Source: an uncultured Ignavibacteria bacterium (GTDB lineage Bacteria; Bacteroidota; Ignavibacteria; Tepidaquicellales; Tepidaquicellaceae). From it: 32,014 nucleotides of DNA. A program made the translations under genes and the position numbers. The DNA lies in contig CALEVL010000110.1 in NCBI GenBank assembly GCA_937924675.1, forward strand, positions 1-32,014. Direction: 5' to 3'. Below, one piece after another: positions 1 to 8,600 of the stretch. Under the pieces are notes generated by a model. It was given only the letters and a program-made list of their open reading frames with translations, ran no database searches and was not told the origin of the DNA. Position 1 is the stretch's first letter. Each line of letters begins with the position of its first letter.

Positions 1-92
1 TCCAGCTTGTTTTCGATACAATTTTCGTTGTGGAGAAACATTTTGGACAGCACTGTGGGTAAAGCCATTTCAAGATCAAGTATAACCAATTA

Positions 93-135
93 CAACTCTG
101 TGAATCTCTGTGTTTCTCTGAGTAACTCTGTGTAA
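93..135. repeat. 10-bp-period CTCTGTG array
   Basis: Four units start at 96, 106, 116 and 126. Each is CTCTGTG (CTCTGAG in the third) followed by a 3-nt A/T spacer, so the period is exactly 10 bp. It lies in the first 257 bases, where I see no gene. A looser pair of TCTGT words occurs at about 30201-30214 in another gap. The role is unknown; it could be an interspersed intergenic repeat or a protein-binding array with sites on one face of the helix. Confidence 0.6.
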
Positions 136-257
136 AACTTAGTCCAAGTAAATCCGGTGAGGAGTCATATATTACCAGACATTATTACTTCATAGAAAAT
201 TATTACCTGTATGGAGATATTAACTCACATATTCTTCAAAAAAAAACCACTTTCCAA

Positions 258-818
258 ATGGAGATCGTTAAGTTAACAGAGTTTGACATTCGGAGAATCA
301 TTCTGCCCGGGAACTACGGATATTGTTCAGAGTATCATTATGAGATCAAGCGGTCTGAATCAGAATCGGGACTTAAATTCGAACTTAATCTTACAAAGAG
401 AAGTGAGCCATACAGAAAGATCTGGAAGGAGGATGAATCAACACTCAACATCTACAGAAATATGATTTGCGATGGGATGTCATTATCAGCAATGATTGAC
501 AATCAACCGGCTGGAATCCTCATTGCTGAAAAGAGAGAATGGAACAACTCTGTTTGGATAGAGAAGCTGCACGTTGCAGATGAGTTTAAACACAGGGGTG
601 TAGGTTCGCTTATGATGAAGGAATTCGTACGGCTTGCCGGAATGCAGAACTACAGAATTATTTATCTTGAAACACAGAATACGAATTATCCTGCAATTCA
701 GTTATATAAGAAGAATGGTTTCGAGATAACCGGGATAGATTTGAAGCTTTATGACGGTAAAGAAAATTTGAATGAGGTTGCGATATTTATGACTAAGAAC
801 TTAACGCAAAACGGTTAG
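258..818 (+). CDS. GNAT family N-acetyltransferase (streptothricin acetyltransferase-like)
   Basis: This is a 186-residue soluble protein with the GNAT fold in its C-terminal half. The acetyl-CoA loop is HRGVGS (residues 112-117), preceded by the strand IEKLHVADEF. It is followed by ETQNTN (138-143) and the LYKKNGFE segment typical of RimI/SatA-type enzymes. The ETQN...YKKNGF...EVAIF pattern resembles streptothricin acetyltransferases as I recall them, but the substrate cannot be named from this. The N-terminal ~75 residues are less recognisable. The ATG at 258 has no clear Shine-Dalgarno sequence; upstream is an A-rich stretch. The gene stands alone: 123 nt and an inverted repeat separate it from the ATPase downstream. 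Drug resistance is possible but unsupported; a general metabolite or protein acetylation role is equally likely. Confidence 0.85.
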   Translation: MEIVKLTEFDIRRIILPGNYGYCSEYHYEIKRSESESGLKFELNLTKRSEPYRKIWKEDESTLNIYRNMICDGMSLSAMIDNQPAGILIAEKREWNNSVWIEKLHVADEFKHRGVGSLMMKEFVRLAGMQNYRIIYLETQNTNYPAIQLYKKNGFEITGIDLKLYDGKENLNEVAIFMTKNLTQNG

Positions 819-822
819 AGTG

Positions 823-842
823 TCTATTCGGTATCGAATAGA
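823..842 (+). terminator. 8-bp hairpin after the GNAT gene, possible weak terminator
   Basis: TCTATTCG (823-830) and CGAATAGA (835-842) form a perfect 8-bp stem with a GTAT loop, starting 5 nt after the GNAT stop. There is no clean T-run after it and the stem is AT-rich, so the terminator role is uncertain. The rest of the 819-941 gap holds nothing else I can name. Confidence 0.35.
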
Positions 843-941
843 AAGTGCATCTTAATTTATGTCTTCAGTCTTCAATTAGTCAATACTCTTTAACAACTGA
901 AATTGATAATTTCAGCAACTCAAAATTAAAACAATTCTTAG

Positions 942-3362
942 TTGTACCCAAAAGGGCTCACAGAGCAAGAAGTAAAAGAGCGGATAAGAAATGGTCAGCA
1001 AAACAAACTGTCCAAGCCAAAGACAAAGACAGCAGGTGAAATAATAATTGAGAACCTGTTCTCAGTCTTTAACTTGGTTATCCTGGCTATCATAGTCTTC
1101 CTTCTCTATTTCTATTTGACAACCCATGATGACCGGTTGTGGCTTGACAGTATTGGTGTAATGCTGATCGCTGTAATTAACACTTTGCTTGCAATCATTC
1201 AGGAGCTGAAGGCAAAGCGTGCTCTTGATAAAGTGAATCTGTTGCTTAAGCGAAAAGTAAAAGTTGTAAGAGATGGGAAGGAAAGTGAAATAGATCCATA
1301 CGAAATAGTGAAGGATGACACACTTAAACTTGGACGTGGCGATCAGGTAGTTGTTGACGGAATAGTTGAGTTTACTAATCATATGGAAATAGATGAGTCT
1401 CTGCTAACGGGAGAATCAAATCCGATATTGAAAAAAGAGGGACAGGTTGTTCTCTCCGGAAGTTTTTGTCTTTCCGGAAGCGGCTATTACAGGGCTGATA
1501 AGATCGGAATGGAAAGCTATGCATCACAGGTTACAATGCAGGCGAAGAAATATAAGTTTGATCTTACTCCATTGCAGAAGCAGATTAATTTCATTGTCAA
1601 AGCGCTTTTCGGCGTAGCACTTGTGCTTGTTGTTGTTGCCATATTGCTTAACAAAGACGGATTCACCAATGATTTTGTGAGGAAGATCTCAACCATTGTG
1701 ATGTCTCTTGTACCGCAGGGATTGGTTTTGATGTCTACTGTAACATTTGCCATAGGTGTTTACAGGATCAGCAAGCTTGGAGCAATTGTGCAGAGACTTA
1801 ATGCTATAGAGTCATTCTCGAATGTCCAGGTGGTTTGCATGGATAAGACAGGAACGCTAACGCAAAATAAATTAAGTATCAGAAGCGTCATCCCAATTGG
1901 TTCATTAACTGAAGATGACGCACGCTCAATTGCAGGAACTTACGCTCATCTTACAAGTGATAAAAATGCAACGGCAGTTGCAATAAGCGAACTCAAGCCT
2001 CAAGATGGATTTAAAGTTGTTGATGAATTTCCTTTCAGCTCCGAAAGAAAGCTGAGCTTGCTGGAGGTAAGCGACGGAAAGGAAAACATTGTCTTCATTC
2101 TTGGGGGATATGATATTCTTCTGGAAAGAGTTTCTGAGAATCAGTCAGGCGAGGTGTTGGAGAAATTCAGGAATGCAGATCTTTCGCTTTACAGGAACCT
2201 GTTGCTTGGCAAAGTAACAAATTTCAAGAATCTGAAAGAAGCAGTTACCGGGATTGACAGTATGGTGATAGAGCCGGTTTGCATAATTTCAATTACCGAC
2301 AAGATCAGAGATGATGTGTTTGATGCAATAAAACTTTTTACGGATAACGGAATAAAGTTAAAGATACTTTCCGGAGATTCCGCTAAGGCAGTGCAGGAGG
2401 TTGCCTTGGAAATTGGTTGGAAGATATCTGATGAAGAGCTTGTTTCAGGCGATGCAATCGAAAAAGCAAATGACAAAGAGCTGAAGGAAATTGTAATGAT
2501 CAAAACTATCTTTGCGCGTCTGAAACCGGAACACAAGCTTCGAATTATCAAAGCATTCAAATCCGAGAAGATATATACTGCAATGATAGGTGACGGAGTA
2601 AATGATCTTCCTGCAATTAAAGAAGCTAATATGGGAATAGCTATGGAAGAGGGCAGTGCCATAACGAAGGAGGTTGCTGATATAGTGTTGCTGCAGAATA
2701 AGTTCTCTCTATTGCCAAAGATTTTTGACGAAGGAAATCTGATCGTAAATTCAGTTATGTCAGTAGGCAAGCTGTTCATCACTAAGAACTTCTTTGTGAT
2801 TTACATTACTCTTCTTTCGATTCTGTTCTTACTTGAATTTCCTCTGACGCCGAGAAGAGTTTCACTGATCAATATTTTCGGAATTGGACTTCCTGCATTC
2901 ATGATAACATTGAAGAATTCAAATGTTTCAAAGACAAGCGATTTTACAAAAGAGCTTTTTTCATTTGTGCTTCTTTCAGCCGCAATCATAGTAGCAGCAG
3001 GATACTTGGGTATATATGTTGCGGGCAAGTTCTATCAGGTCAGCGAGAAAGATCTTCAGATGATAATGCTTACAATTATGATAATCACGAATATTGCAAA
3101 CTATTTTTCTATTGTACTTACAAAAGAAGAAACAAGCAACAAGCTTTTGTATGTGGTTTATGGGTTCATAATATTAATGCTTTACATTTTTCTGGCGGCA
3201 ACAAATATTCAGACAGGTTTCATACATTTGGCAAAGGCATTCTACGAGATAGATTTTGTGAGACCTTCACTGTGGCCGATGGTTATGATAATTAGTTTGA
3301 TAAGTTCATTTGTATTGTTCTACGCTCAGAAAGCTCGAAAAAGAATCATGTATGGAACATAA
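942..3362 (+). CDS. HAD-type P-type cation-transporting ATPase (CtpE-like)
   Basis: This 806-residue inner-membrane pump would couple ATP hydrolysis to cation movement. Visible landmarks are the actuator motif TGES (156-159), the phosphorylation motif DKTGT (301-305, Asp301 phosphorylated), FSSERK in a compact nucleotide-binding domain (365-370) and the hinge GDGVND (550-555). Hydrophobic helices fall near 40-60, 68-87, 218-236 and 248-275, with about six more after residue 600. The TM4 segment reads VPQGLVLMS. The overall pattern (short N-terminus starting GLTEQEV, no metal-binding domain, a PLTPRRVSL loop late in the protein) is closest to CtpE-like ATPases, a family with a reported Ca2+-uptake role; the ion here is not proven. 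The start is TTG: an in-frame TAG lies immediately before it and the next in-frame ATG is near residue 74. Nine nt separate it from the symporter gene, suggesting one transcript. Confidence 0.88.
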   Translation: MYPKGLTEQEVKERIRNGQQNKLSKPKTKTAGEIIIENLFSVFNLVILAIIVFLLYFYLTTHDDRLWLDSIGVMLIAVINTLLAIIQELKAKRALDKVNLLLKRKVKVVRDGKESEIDPYEIVKDDTLKLGRGDQVVVDGIVEFTNHMEIDESLLTGESNPILKKEGQVVLSGSFCLSGSGYYRADKIGMESYASQVTMQAKKYKFDLTPLQKQINFIVKALFGVALVLVVVAILLNKDGFTNDFVRKISTIVMSLVPQGLVLMSTVTFAIGVYRISKLGAIVQRLNAIESFSNVQVVCMDKTGTLTQNKLSIRSVIPIGSLTEDDARSIAGTYAHLTSDKNATAVAISELKPQDGFKVVDEFPFSSERKLSLLEVSDGKENIVFILGGYDILLERVSENQSGEVLEKFRNADLSLYRNLLLGKVTNFKNLKEAVTGIDSMVIEPVCIISITDKIRDDVFDAIKLFTDNGIKLKILSGDSAKAVQEVALEIGWKISDEELVSGDAIEKANDKELKEIVMIKTIFARLKPEHKLRIIKAFKSEKIYTAMIGDGVNDLPAIKEANMGIAMEEGSAITKEVADIVLLQNKFSLLPKIFDEGNLIVNSVMSVGKLFITKNFFVIYITLLSILFLLEFPLTPRRVSLINIFGIGLPAFMITLKNSNVSKTSDFTKELFSFVLLSAAIIVAAGYLGIYVAGKFYQVSEKDLQMIMLTIMIITNIANYFSIVLTKEETSNKLLYVVYGFIILMLYIFLAATNIQTGFIHLAKAFYEIDFVRPSLWPMVMIISLISSFVLFYAQKARKRIMYGT

Positions 3363-3366
3363 GGAG
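3361..3366 (+). promoter_or_regulatory. Shine-Dalgarno sequence of the symporter gene
   Basis: AAGGAG sits 5 nt before the ATG at 3372 and overlaps the end of the ATPase stop codon. It is worth noting because most other genes in the window have no clear ribosome binding site. It fixes the symporter start and suggests translation right after the ATPase on the same mRNA. Confidence 0.7.
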
Positions 3367-3371
3367 AACAA

Positions 3372-4877
3372 ATGAAAAAAATGAAGCTGGCGTTGCACAC
3401 CAAAATCGTGATCGGACTTGTACTTGGTGTGATATTCGGTTCGATCTTTCATATAAGTCCAATAAAGCTGCTCATAAATTCCGAAGGCACAGTGAAAGCG
3501 GTGAGCGACTGGTCATCGCTGAAAGTTCTGAAAGGGGATTCACTGATCAAAGAATTCGATTCGAAGTCGCAGATAGCAGTGATGAAATATTTTGCAGGCA
3601 TTAAGGATGCAAAAGTCAAAAGTGCGTTGACTCTTGAAGCAGTTTACCCTGACGGCAGAAAAGAGACTCTTCAGAAGATAACGGAAGTGAAGCGCGAAAA
3701 GACCATAGGTGTTATGCTCAAACCGCTCGGAGATATCTTCATAAGATTGCTTTCAATGATTGCGGTCCCGCTTGTTCTTGCCTCGCTGATAGTTGGTGCA
3801 GCATCATTGTCAGACATAAGGCATATTGCAAAGATAGGCGGCAAGACACTTGGCTTCTATGCACTGACGGCAGTAATGGCTATTTCAATCGGTCTCATAC
3901 TTGCCAATATCATTCAGCCCGGGAAATTCATGACAGAGGAAAGCAAAGAGAGGCTTATGCAGACATATCAGGATGACGCAGCGTCAAAGATCGAGCAGAA
4001 TATATCAATGAACATTGTGGATTTTCTCGTGAACATAGTTCCGAAGAATCCGTTCAAGGCAATCGCTGAGGGGGATTTTCTGCAGATAGTTTTCTTTGCA
4101 ATTCTCACAGGAGTTTTCCTTTCGCAGATTCATTCAGAAAGAACAAAGGCGGTGATCGGATTTTTTGACGGGCTCAGCGGGGCTATGATATTGCTTGTGG
4201 AGAAGGTAATGCTGATAGCTCCGTACGCAGTTTTCACACTTATAGCGGCAACAATTGCGGAATTTGGTTTTGGAATATTGCAGACACTTTTCATGTATTC
4301 AGTTACTGTAATTTTAGGACTAACGATTCTGACTTTTGTCGAATATCCCTTATTGCTTAAAGCATTTACCAAAGTTAATGTGGTAAAGTTCTTCAGAGTA
4401 CAGAAGCCGGTGATTGCAGTGGCTTTCTCCACAAGTTCCTCAGCGGCTACTCTTCCTGTTACAATGGATATTTGTGAGAAGAAGCTTGGTGTTCCGAACA
4501 AAATTGCCAGCTTTGTACTTCCGCTTGGAACTACTGTGAACATGGACGGCACGGCACTTTATCAGGCAGTTGCAGCTATGTTCATTGCTCAGGTTTATGG
4601 ATTTGATCTCAACATCACACAGCAGCTCACAATTGTTCTTACTGCCGCTCTTGCCGCAGTGGGCACTGCACCGGTACCCGGAGTTGGACTCATTATGCTG
4701 ATAATTGTTCTGAAATCCGTAGGAATCCCAGAAGAAGGAATAGCACTGATCATTGGCGTTGACAGGCTGTTAGACATGTGCAGGACAGTGCCTAATGTCA
4801 TTGCCGACTCACTTGCCTGCGTAGTAATTGCCAACAGCGAGAATGAACTCGGTGAAATTAAAGATAATGCAGCTTAG
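3372..4877 (+). CDS. Dicarboxylate/amino acid:cation symporter (DAACS family) with extra extracytoplasmic insert
   Basis: This 501-residue secondary transporter of the GltP/DctA/Glt(Ph) family would import glutamate, aspartate or C4-dicarboxylates with Na+ or H+. The family signatures are clear: the serine-rich hairpin STSSSAATLP from residue 353, the NMDGT cation/substrate motif (390-394), and the TM8 stretch beginning with Asp464 and running DRLLDMCRTVPN. Family members are usually about 410-440 residues. The excess here is mainly at residues ~30-110, between TM1 (about 9-27) and the next conserved helix (TVGVML-like at about 111): a polar, lysine-rich segment that should face the periplasm. 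It lies between the ATPase and a glutathione peroxidase, probably in one operon. Substrate choice among acidic compounds cannot be settled by eye. Confidence 0.9.
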   Translation: MKKMKLALHTKIVIGLVLGVIFGSIFHISPIKLLINSEGTVKAVSDWSSLKVLKGDSLIKEFDSKSQIAVMKYFAGIKDAKVKSALTLEAVYPDGRKETLQKITEVKREKTIGVMLKPLGDIFIRLLSMIAVPLVLASLIVGAASLSDIRHIAKIGGKTLGFYALTAVMAISIGLILANIIQPGKFMTEESKERLMQTYQDDAASKIEQNISMNIVDFLVNIVPKNPFKAIAEGDFLQIVFFAILTGVFLSQIHSERTKAVIGFFDGLSGAMILLVEKVMLIAPYAVFTLIAATIAEFGFGILQTLFMYSVTVILGLTILTFVEYPLLLKAFTKVNVVKFFRVQKPVIAVAFSTSSSAATLPVTMDICEKKLGVPNKIASFVLPLGTTVNMDGTALYQAVAAMFIAQVYGFDLNITQQLTIVLTAALAAVGTAPVPGVGLIMLIIVLKSVGIPEEGIALIIGVDRLLDMCRTVPNVIADSLACVVIANSENELGEIKDNAA

Positions 4878-4930
4878 GGAATTTTTTATGCTTGATTCCA
4901 AGTTAAGAATTCCGTCAATCAAAAAATAAA

Positions 4931-5545
4931 ATGAATATTCTAAAAAAATCCTTTTTACTGGTTCTTGCAACTTCATCATTCAGCATGGGTTGCTCAAATG
5001 ACAAGCCAGGCGCAGTTCAAAATCAAATTGAAGAAGTGAAATCAACAATGGATAAAACATCCGGAAAGAACATTCACGATTACACCGTCATGACAATGGA
5101 CGGAGAGGAAAAGAAACTCTCTGATTATTCCGGGAAAGTGCTATTGATAGTCAATGTTGCATCAAAATGCGGTTACACTAAGCAATACGCAGGCTTGGAA
5201 GAATTATACAAAAAATATTCCGGAGATGGACTTGTTGTGCTTGGGTTTCCGTGCAATGACTTTGGCGGACAAGAGCCGGGTTCGAACGATGAGATAAGAA
5301 CATTCTGCGAAAGCAAGTTTGATGTTACATTCCCATTGTTTGACAAGATCAAAGTTCTTGGCGATGACAAAAGCCCTCTTTATGCAGCTTTGACAAACTA
5401 CTCAAAATCCACGGGAGATATTGAATGGAACTTTGAAAAATTTGTCGTTTCAAAGAACGGCGAAATAGCAGGGAGATTCAAAAGCAAAACAGATCCGGGT
5501 TCCGACGAAATTGTTTCACTAATTGAGACAGAACTGAAGAGGTAA
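4931..5545 (+). CDS. Glutathione peroxidase family thiol peroxidase, probable lipoprotein
   Basis: This is a 204-residue thioredoxin-fold peroxidase that would reduce hydrogen or lipid peroxides, in bacteria often with thioredoxin rather than glutathione as donor. The catalytic triad is visible: Cys80 in NVASKCGYT, Gln114 in FGGQEPG and Trp166 in WNFEKF. Codon 80 is TGC, so it is a cysteine and not a selenocysteine form. A second Cys in FPCND (108) and Cys126 could act as resolving residues. The N-terminus (KK, a hydrophobic stretch, then FSMGC) looks like a lipoprotein signal with lipidated Cys21, followed by a ~25-residue linker, so the enzyme is probably membrane-anchored in the periplasm. 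The gene follows the symporter by 53 nt and ends just before the shared hairpin at 5554. Confidence 0.92.
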   Translation: MNILKKSFLLVLATSSFSMGCSNDKPGAVQNQIEEVKSTMDKTSGKNIHDYTVMTMDGEEKKLSDYSGKVLLIVNVASKCGYTKQYAGLEELYKKYSGDGLVVLGFPCNDFGGQEPGSNDEIRTFCESKFDVTFPLFDKIKVLGDDKSPLYAALTNYSKSTGDIEWNFEKFVVSKNGEIAGRFKSKTDPGSDEIVSLIETELKR

Positions 5546-5553
5546 AAAAAAAG

Positions 5554-5575
5554 GGCGGAGCAAACATGCTCCGCC
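5554..5575. terminator. Bidirectional rho-independent terminator
   Basis: A perfect 9-bp GC-rich stem, GGCGGAGCA (5554-5562) and TGCTCCGCC (5567-5575), closes an AACA loop. The left flank is a run of nine A (5544-5552), which gives a U-run to transcripts coming from the right. The right flank, TGGCTTTTAT, gives a shorter U-run to transcripts from the left. It fills most of the 55-nt gap between the converging peroxidase and protease genes, so it very likely ends both. Confidence 0.85.
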
Positions 5576-5600
5576 TGGCTTTTATCAGATCAAATTTTCA

Positions 5601-8600
5601 CTACCTTAAAATCACCAATTTTTCTGCACGACCTTCAGATTCAATTCCATCCGAAGTAATCAGCTTGTAAATATACGTTCCGTTTGCTACGAAATCACCA
5701 TCGTTGTCTTTTCCATCCCAAGCAATTGAGTTAGACCCTATGTAAGCAGGGGAGAGAATTTCTTTGATAAGTCTTCCGCCGACAGTGTATATCCTTATCT
5801 TAACATTGTCAGGCTGTTCAGCGCCGGTTAATGTGAACATAAAGTTTGTCTCACCCTTCATCGGGTTTGGATAGTTGTACAGATCTTTGATGCTGAAGTC
5901 ATCAGAGACAATCACATCAAAGAATGCAGTGTCTGCGGTAAATTCATCTTGTCTTAATATTATCATAAGTTCATGTTCTCCTCTTTCAAGTTCAGGATAG
6001 AAAAGAAATTTGCTTGTACTTTGCTGAGCAACATTATCCTTTTGAGATGATCTCATTACTGAGTTGCTGATGCCATTATTGAAATAAGGAATGTACTTGT
6101 CGTTAAGTTTAAGTGAAATGCGCATGGTATCCGGCATCGGCGAAAGCGTGGCTTCCGTCAGGTCGGTTTCAATTCTGATCTCCGGCTTCCTGCTTACAAA
6201 GTCACCGGAGTTAAGAGGTGCACCGTCACTGTAAACCTGGAAATTTACAGGTCTGTAAAGCCTTGTGGAGTACATTGGAATGACAAGGTCATTGTTGAAT
6301 GTATAGAACTCATTATTCTTGTCATACAGTTTGAACTGAACAACAGCATTCATACTGTCTCTGAAATAGGGGACAATAAATTTTCTTGCAAGAATCGAAG
6401 AAGCTCCGGGAAGAAGAGCATTCATTGATGTGTCAGAATAGATGAGATTATTGTCCGCTACAGATTTCTTAAACACATTCACGATCAATCCCGGTATGTC
6501 TGTGTATCCGGTATTATGCACGTTAGTAGTGAATTTGATTTCATCACCAACTTTGTATGTCGATTGAATATTCAGTGTATTCAAATCCCATACAAATTCA
6601 GCCGCTGGTACATAATTCACTTTGAGTGAATTGAGGACCGGAGACTGATTGCCTGTTGTAGTATCTATAGCCAGCTTTGCAACAAGATTAAGGCGCGGAT
6701 ATCTTATCGCATTCACAAAACTCAGATCGGCAAAACTGTTTGATGTAACATCAGAGTATAGAAGGTACTGTTGATTATCCGATGCATCTATACCATATAC
6801 ATCAAACTTGATGCTGCTGTTGGCAGGTATGGTTTGTGTCCATGAGAAATTGTTCCATTGCTTTGCAGGACCTACAAAATTGCTGACTGTGCCTGTAGTC
6901 TTCCTGAATGTGGTATTTAGATTGCTTACAGATTCATTCCACTGCACACAGCTTACACAACCGGGTGCAGGTCTGCAGCATGGATCAAACATCTCAGAGA
7001 CTTGTGCATGACTTGCACCTTGCCAACCGATAAGACTCCATGTATGGAAATATGACAGCAGTCCGATCGAGTCGCAGTAAATACTTCCAAACTGTCTAAG
7101 CTTAGTCTTTGCATTTGCACTTAAATATTGTCCGCCCGGAAAGTAAGCAGCATTAAGAAGCATCAGGTAATGTGTAGAATCAAACGTGTTCAGAAAAGTG
7201 ACAAGTGAATCGGAAGAAGTGCCGGTATTCATCTTTAGATTCTTGAATTCCAGAACAGAGCCTGTAAGTTTCTTTGCTTTTACAACATTCAATCCTGTAT
7301 TTTTTCCGCCGTCAATGTAAATGTTCTTGTTGCCTAAGCTGAAGAATGATGCCTCTTCTGCATTGCTTCCGTATGATCTGACAAACATTGTGGCAGGGAA
7401 ATCTGAAAGTTGAATTCCGTTAGAACTGAATGTAGTATTGTTAAGATCACTTTGCGGAAACTGTGAGCTGCTGAATTTATAAACATCGACAGTTTGGGAA
7501 ACAGAGGCATCCCTGTCAGACTTGCTTCCGGATGTCAGTGCTCCGGTCTGATAAGTAAACTTATTCACCTCAGACCAACCCGTACTGTCGTTGTTTATCA
7601 CTGCATTTGTTCTCCAGAAATGAATAGTATTGTTTACTCTTACAGGAACTATGGACGAAAAAGATGTTGATACACCGGCGACAGAACTGGAATTAAATGT
7701 CCTTAGAGCAGATGAACTGAATGAAATGGTTGTATCCACCTGAAGAATTACTTTGATGCTGTTTCCGGAACTTGAGACTCTCGGGTTAAGTCCCGTAAAG
7801 AGAACGCTGTCAGTGGTAATGAGAGCATTTGCAACAGGTCTGAGCGGGACATAAGAATTGTCCTTAACTGGCAAACTGATTGTAATTGAATTGTTAGATT
7901 TATTTTCCTGAGGTATCCAGTTATCCTGATCAAGAGTTACAATTATGTCATAGTTTCCCAGCGAGTCAATAGGGAATGTATAATCCACAGTATCCTCATA
8001 TCCAAAATGCGGAACTACAAAGTCATAAGTCCGATAGTTGATGTTATCTTTCTTAACAAGGAATCTGACTTTTGATGAATCGGTAAAGAGTCCGAAATTT
8101 TTCGGATGAATTGTAACTGTAACATTATCTCCAACCGATGGGAATTGATTGGTAAGGTCATAGTCATTGTTTGTAATTGACAACTCAGGATGTTTTGGTA
8201 TCCTGATCTCTGAAGCTGGATCACCAAGGAGTGAATAGCAATTCAAAGTATGCCTTACTGCAAATGACAATGAATCCCGGCTCATAATCCTCTGAGCATA
8301 TTGCGTTATCTTTCCCAGTCTTCTGCTGGTATCATTCTTTATCGTAGTTGTGATGTGTGTTCCGTAGTCATTTCCATTCTGTGCATAGCTCCAGCCCGTC
8401 GTTCCCACAAATCCAATGGAACCCTTATTTGCAAGATACATGAATCTTTCTCCGAAGCCCCTGTAATTTGCGAGAGAATTTTCTCCCGTGAAACAAGTGA
8501 GACTCAATATGAACGGAAGCCTTAAGCCATTGTTAAGAGTATTGGGATCTTCCATAGCGATTTCCCAGTCATGGCTTCCGGCATGGCCTCTGTAATTGAG

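Noticed and set aside
845..1039. 64-codon + frame overlapping the ATPase start
   Set aside because: It overlaps the conserved N-terminus of the ATPase in another frame and has no recognisable product; the TTG-started ATPase explains the region better.
2189..2782. 197-codon open frame on the - strand inside the P-type ATPase
   Set aside because: It is fully antisense to conserved ATPase motifs, including the GDGVND region, and its serine/isoleucine-rich translation is typical of a shadow frame.
5168..5170. Possible selenocysteine at the peroxidase active site
   Set aside because: The codon is TGC, so the enzyme is the cysteine form.
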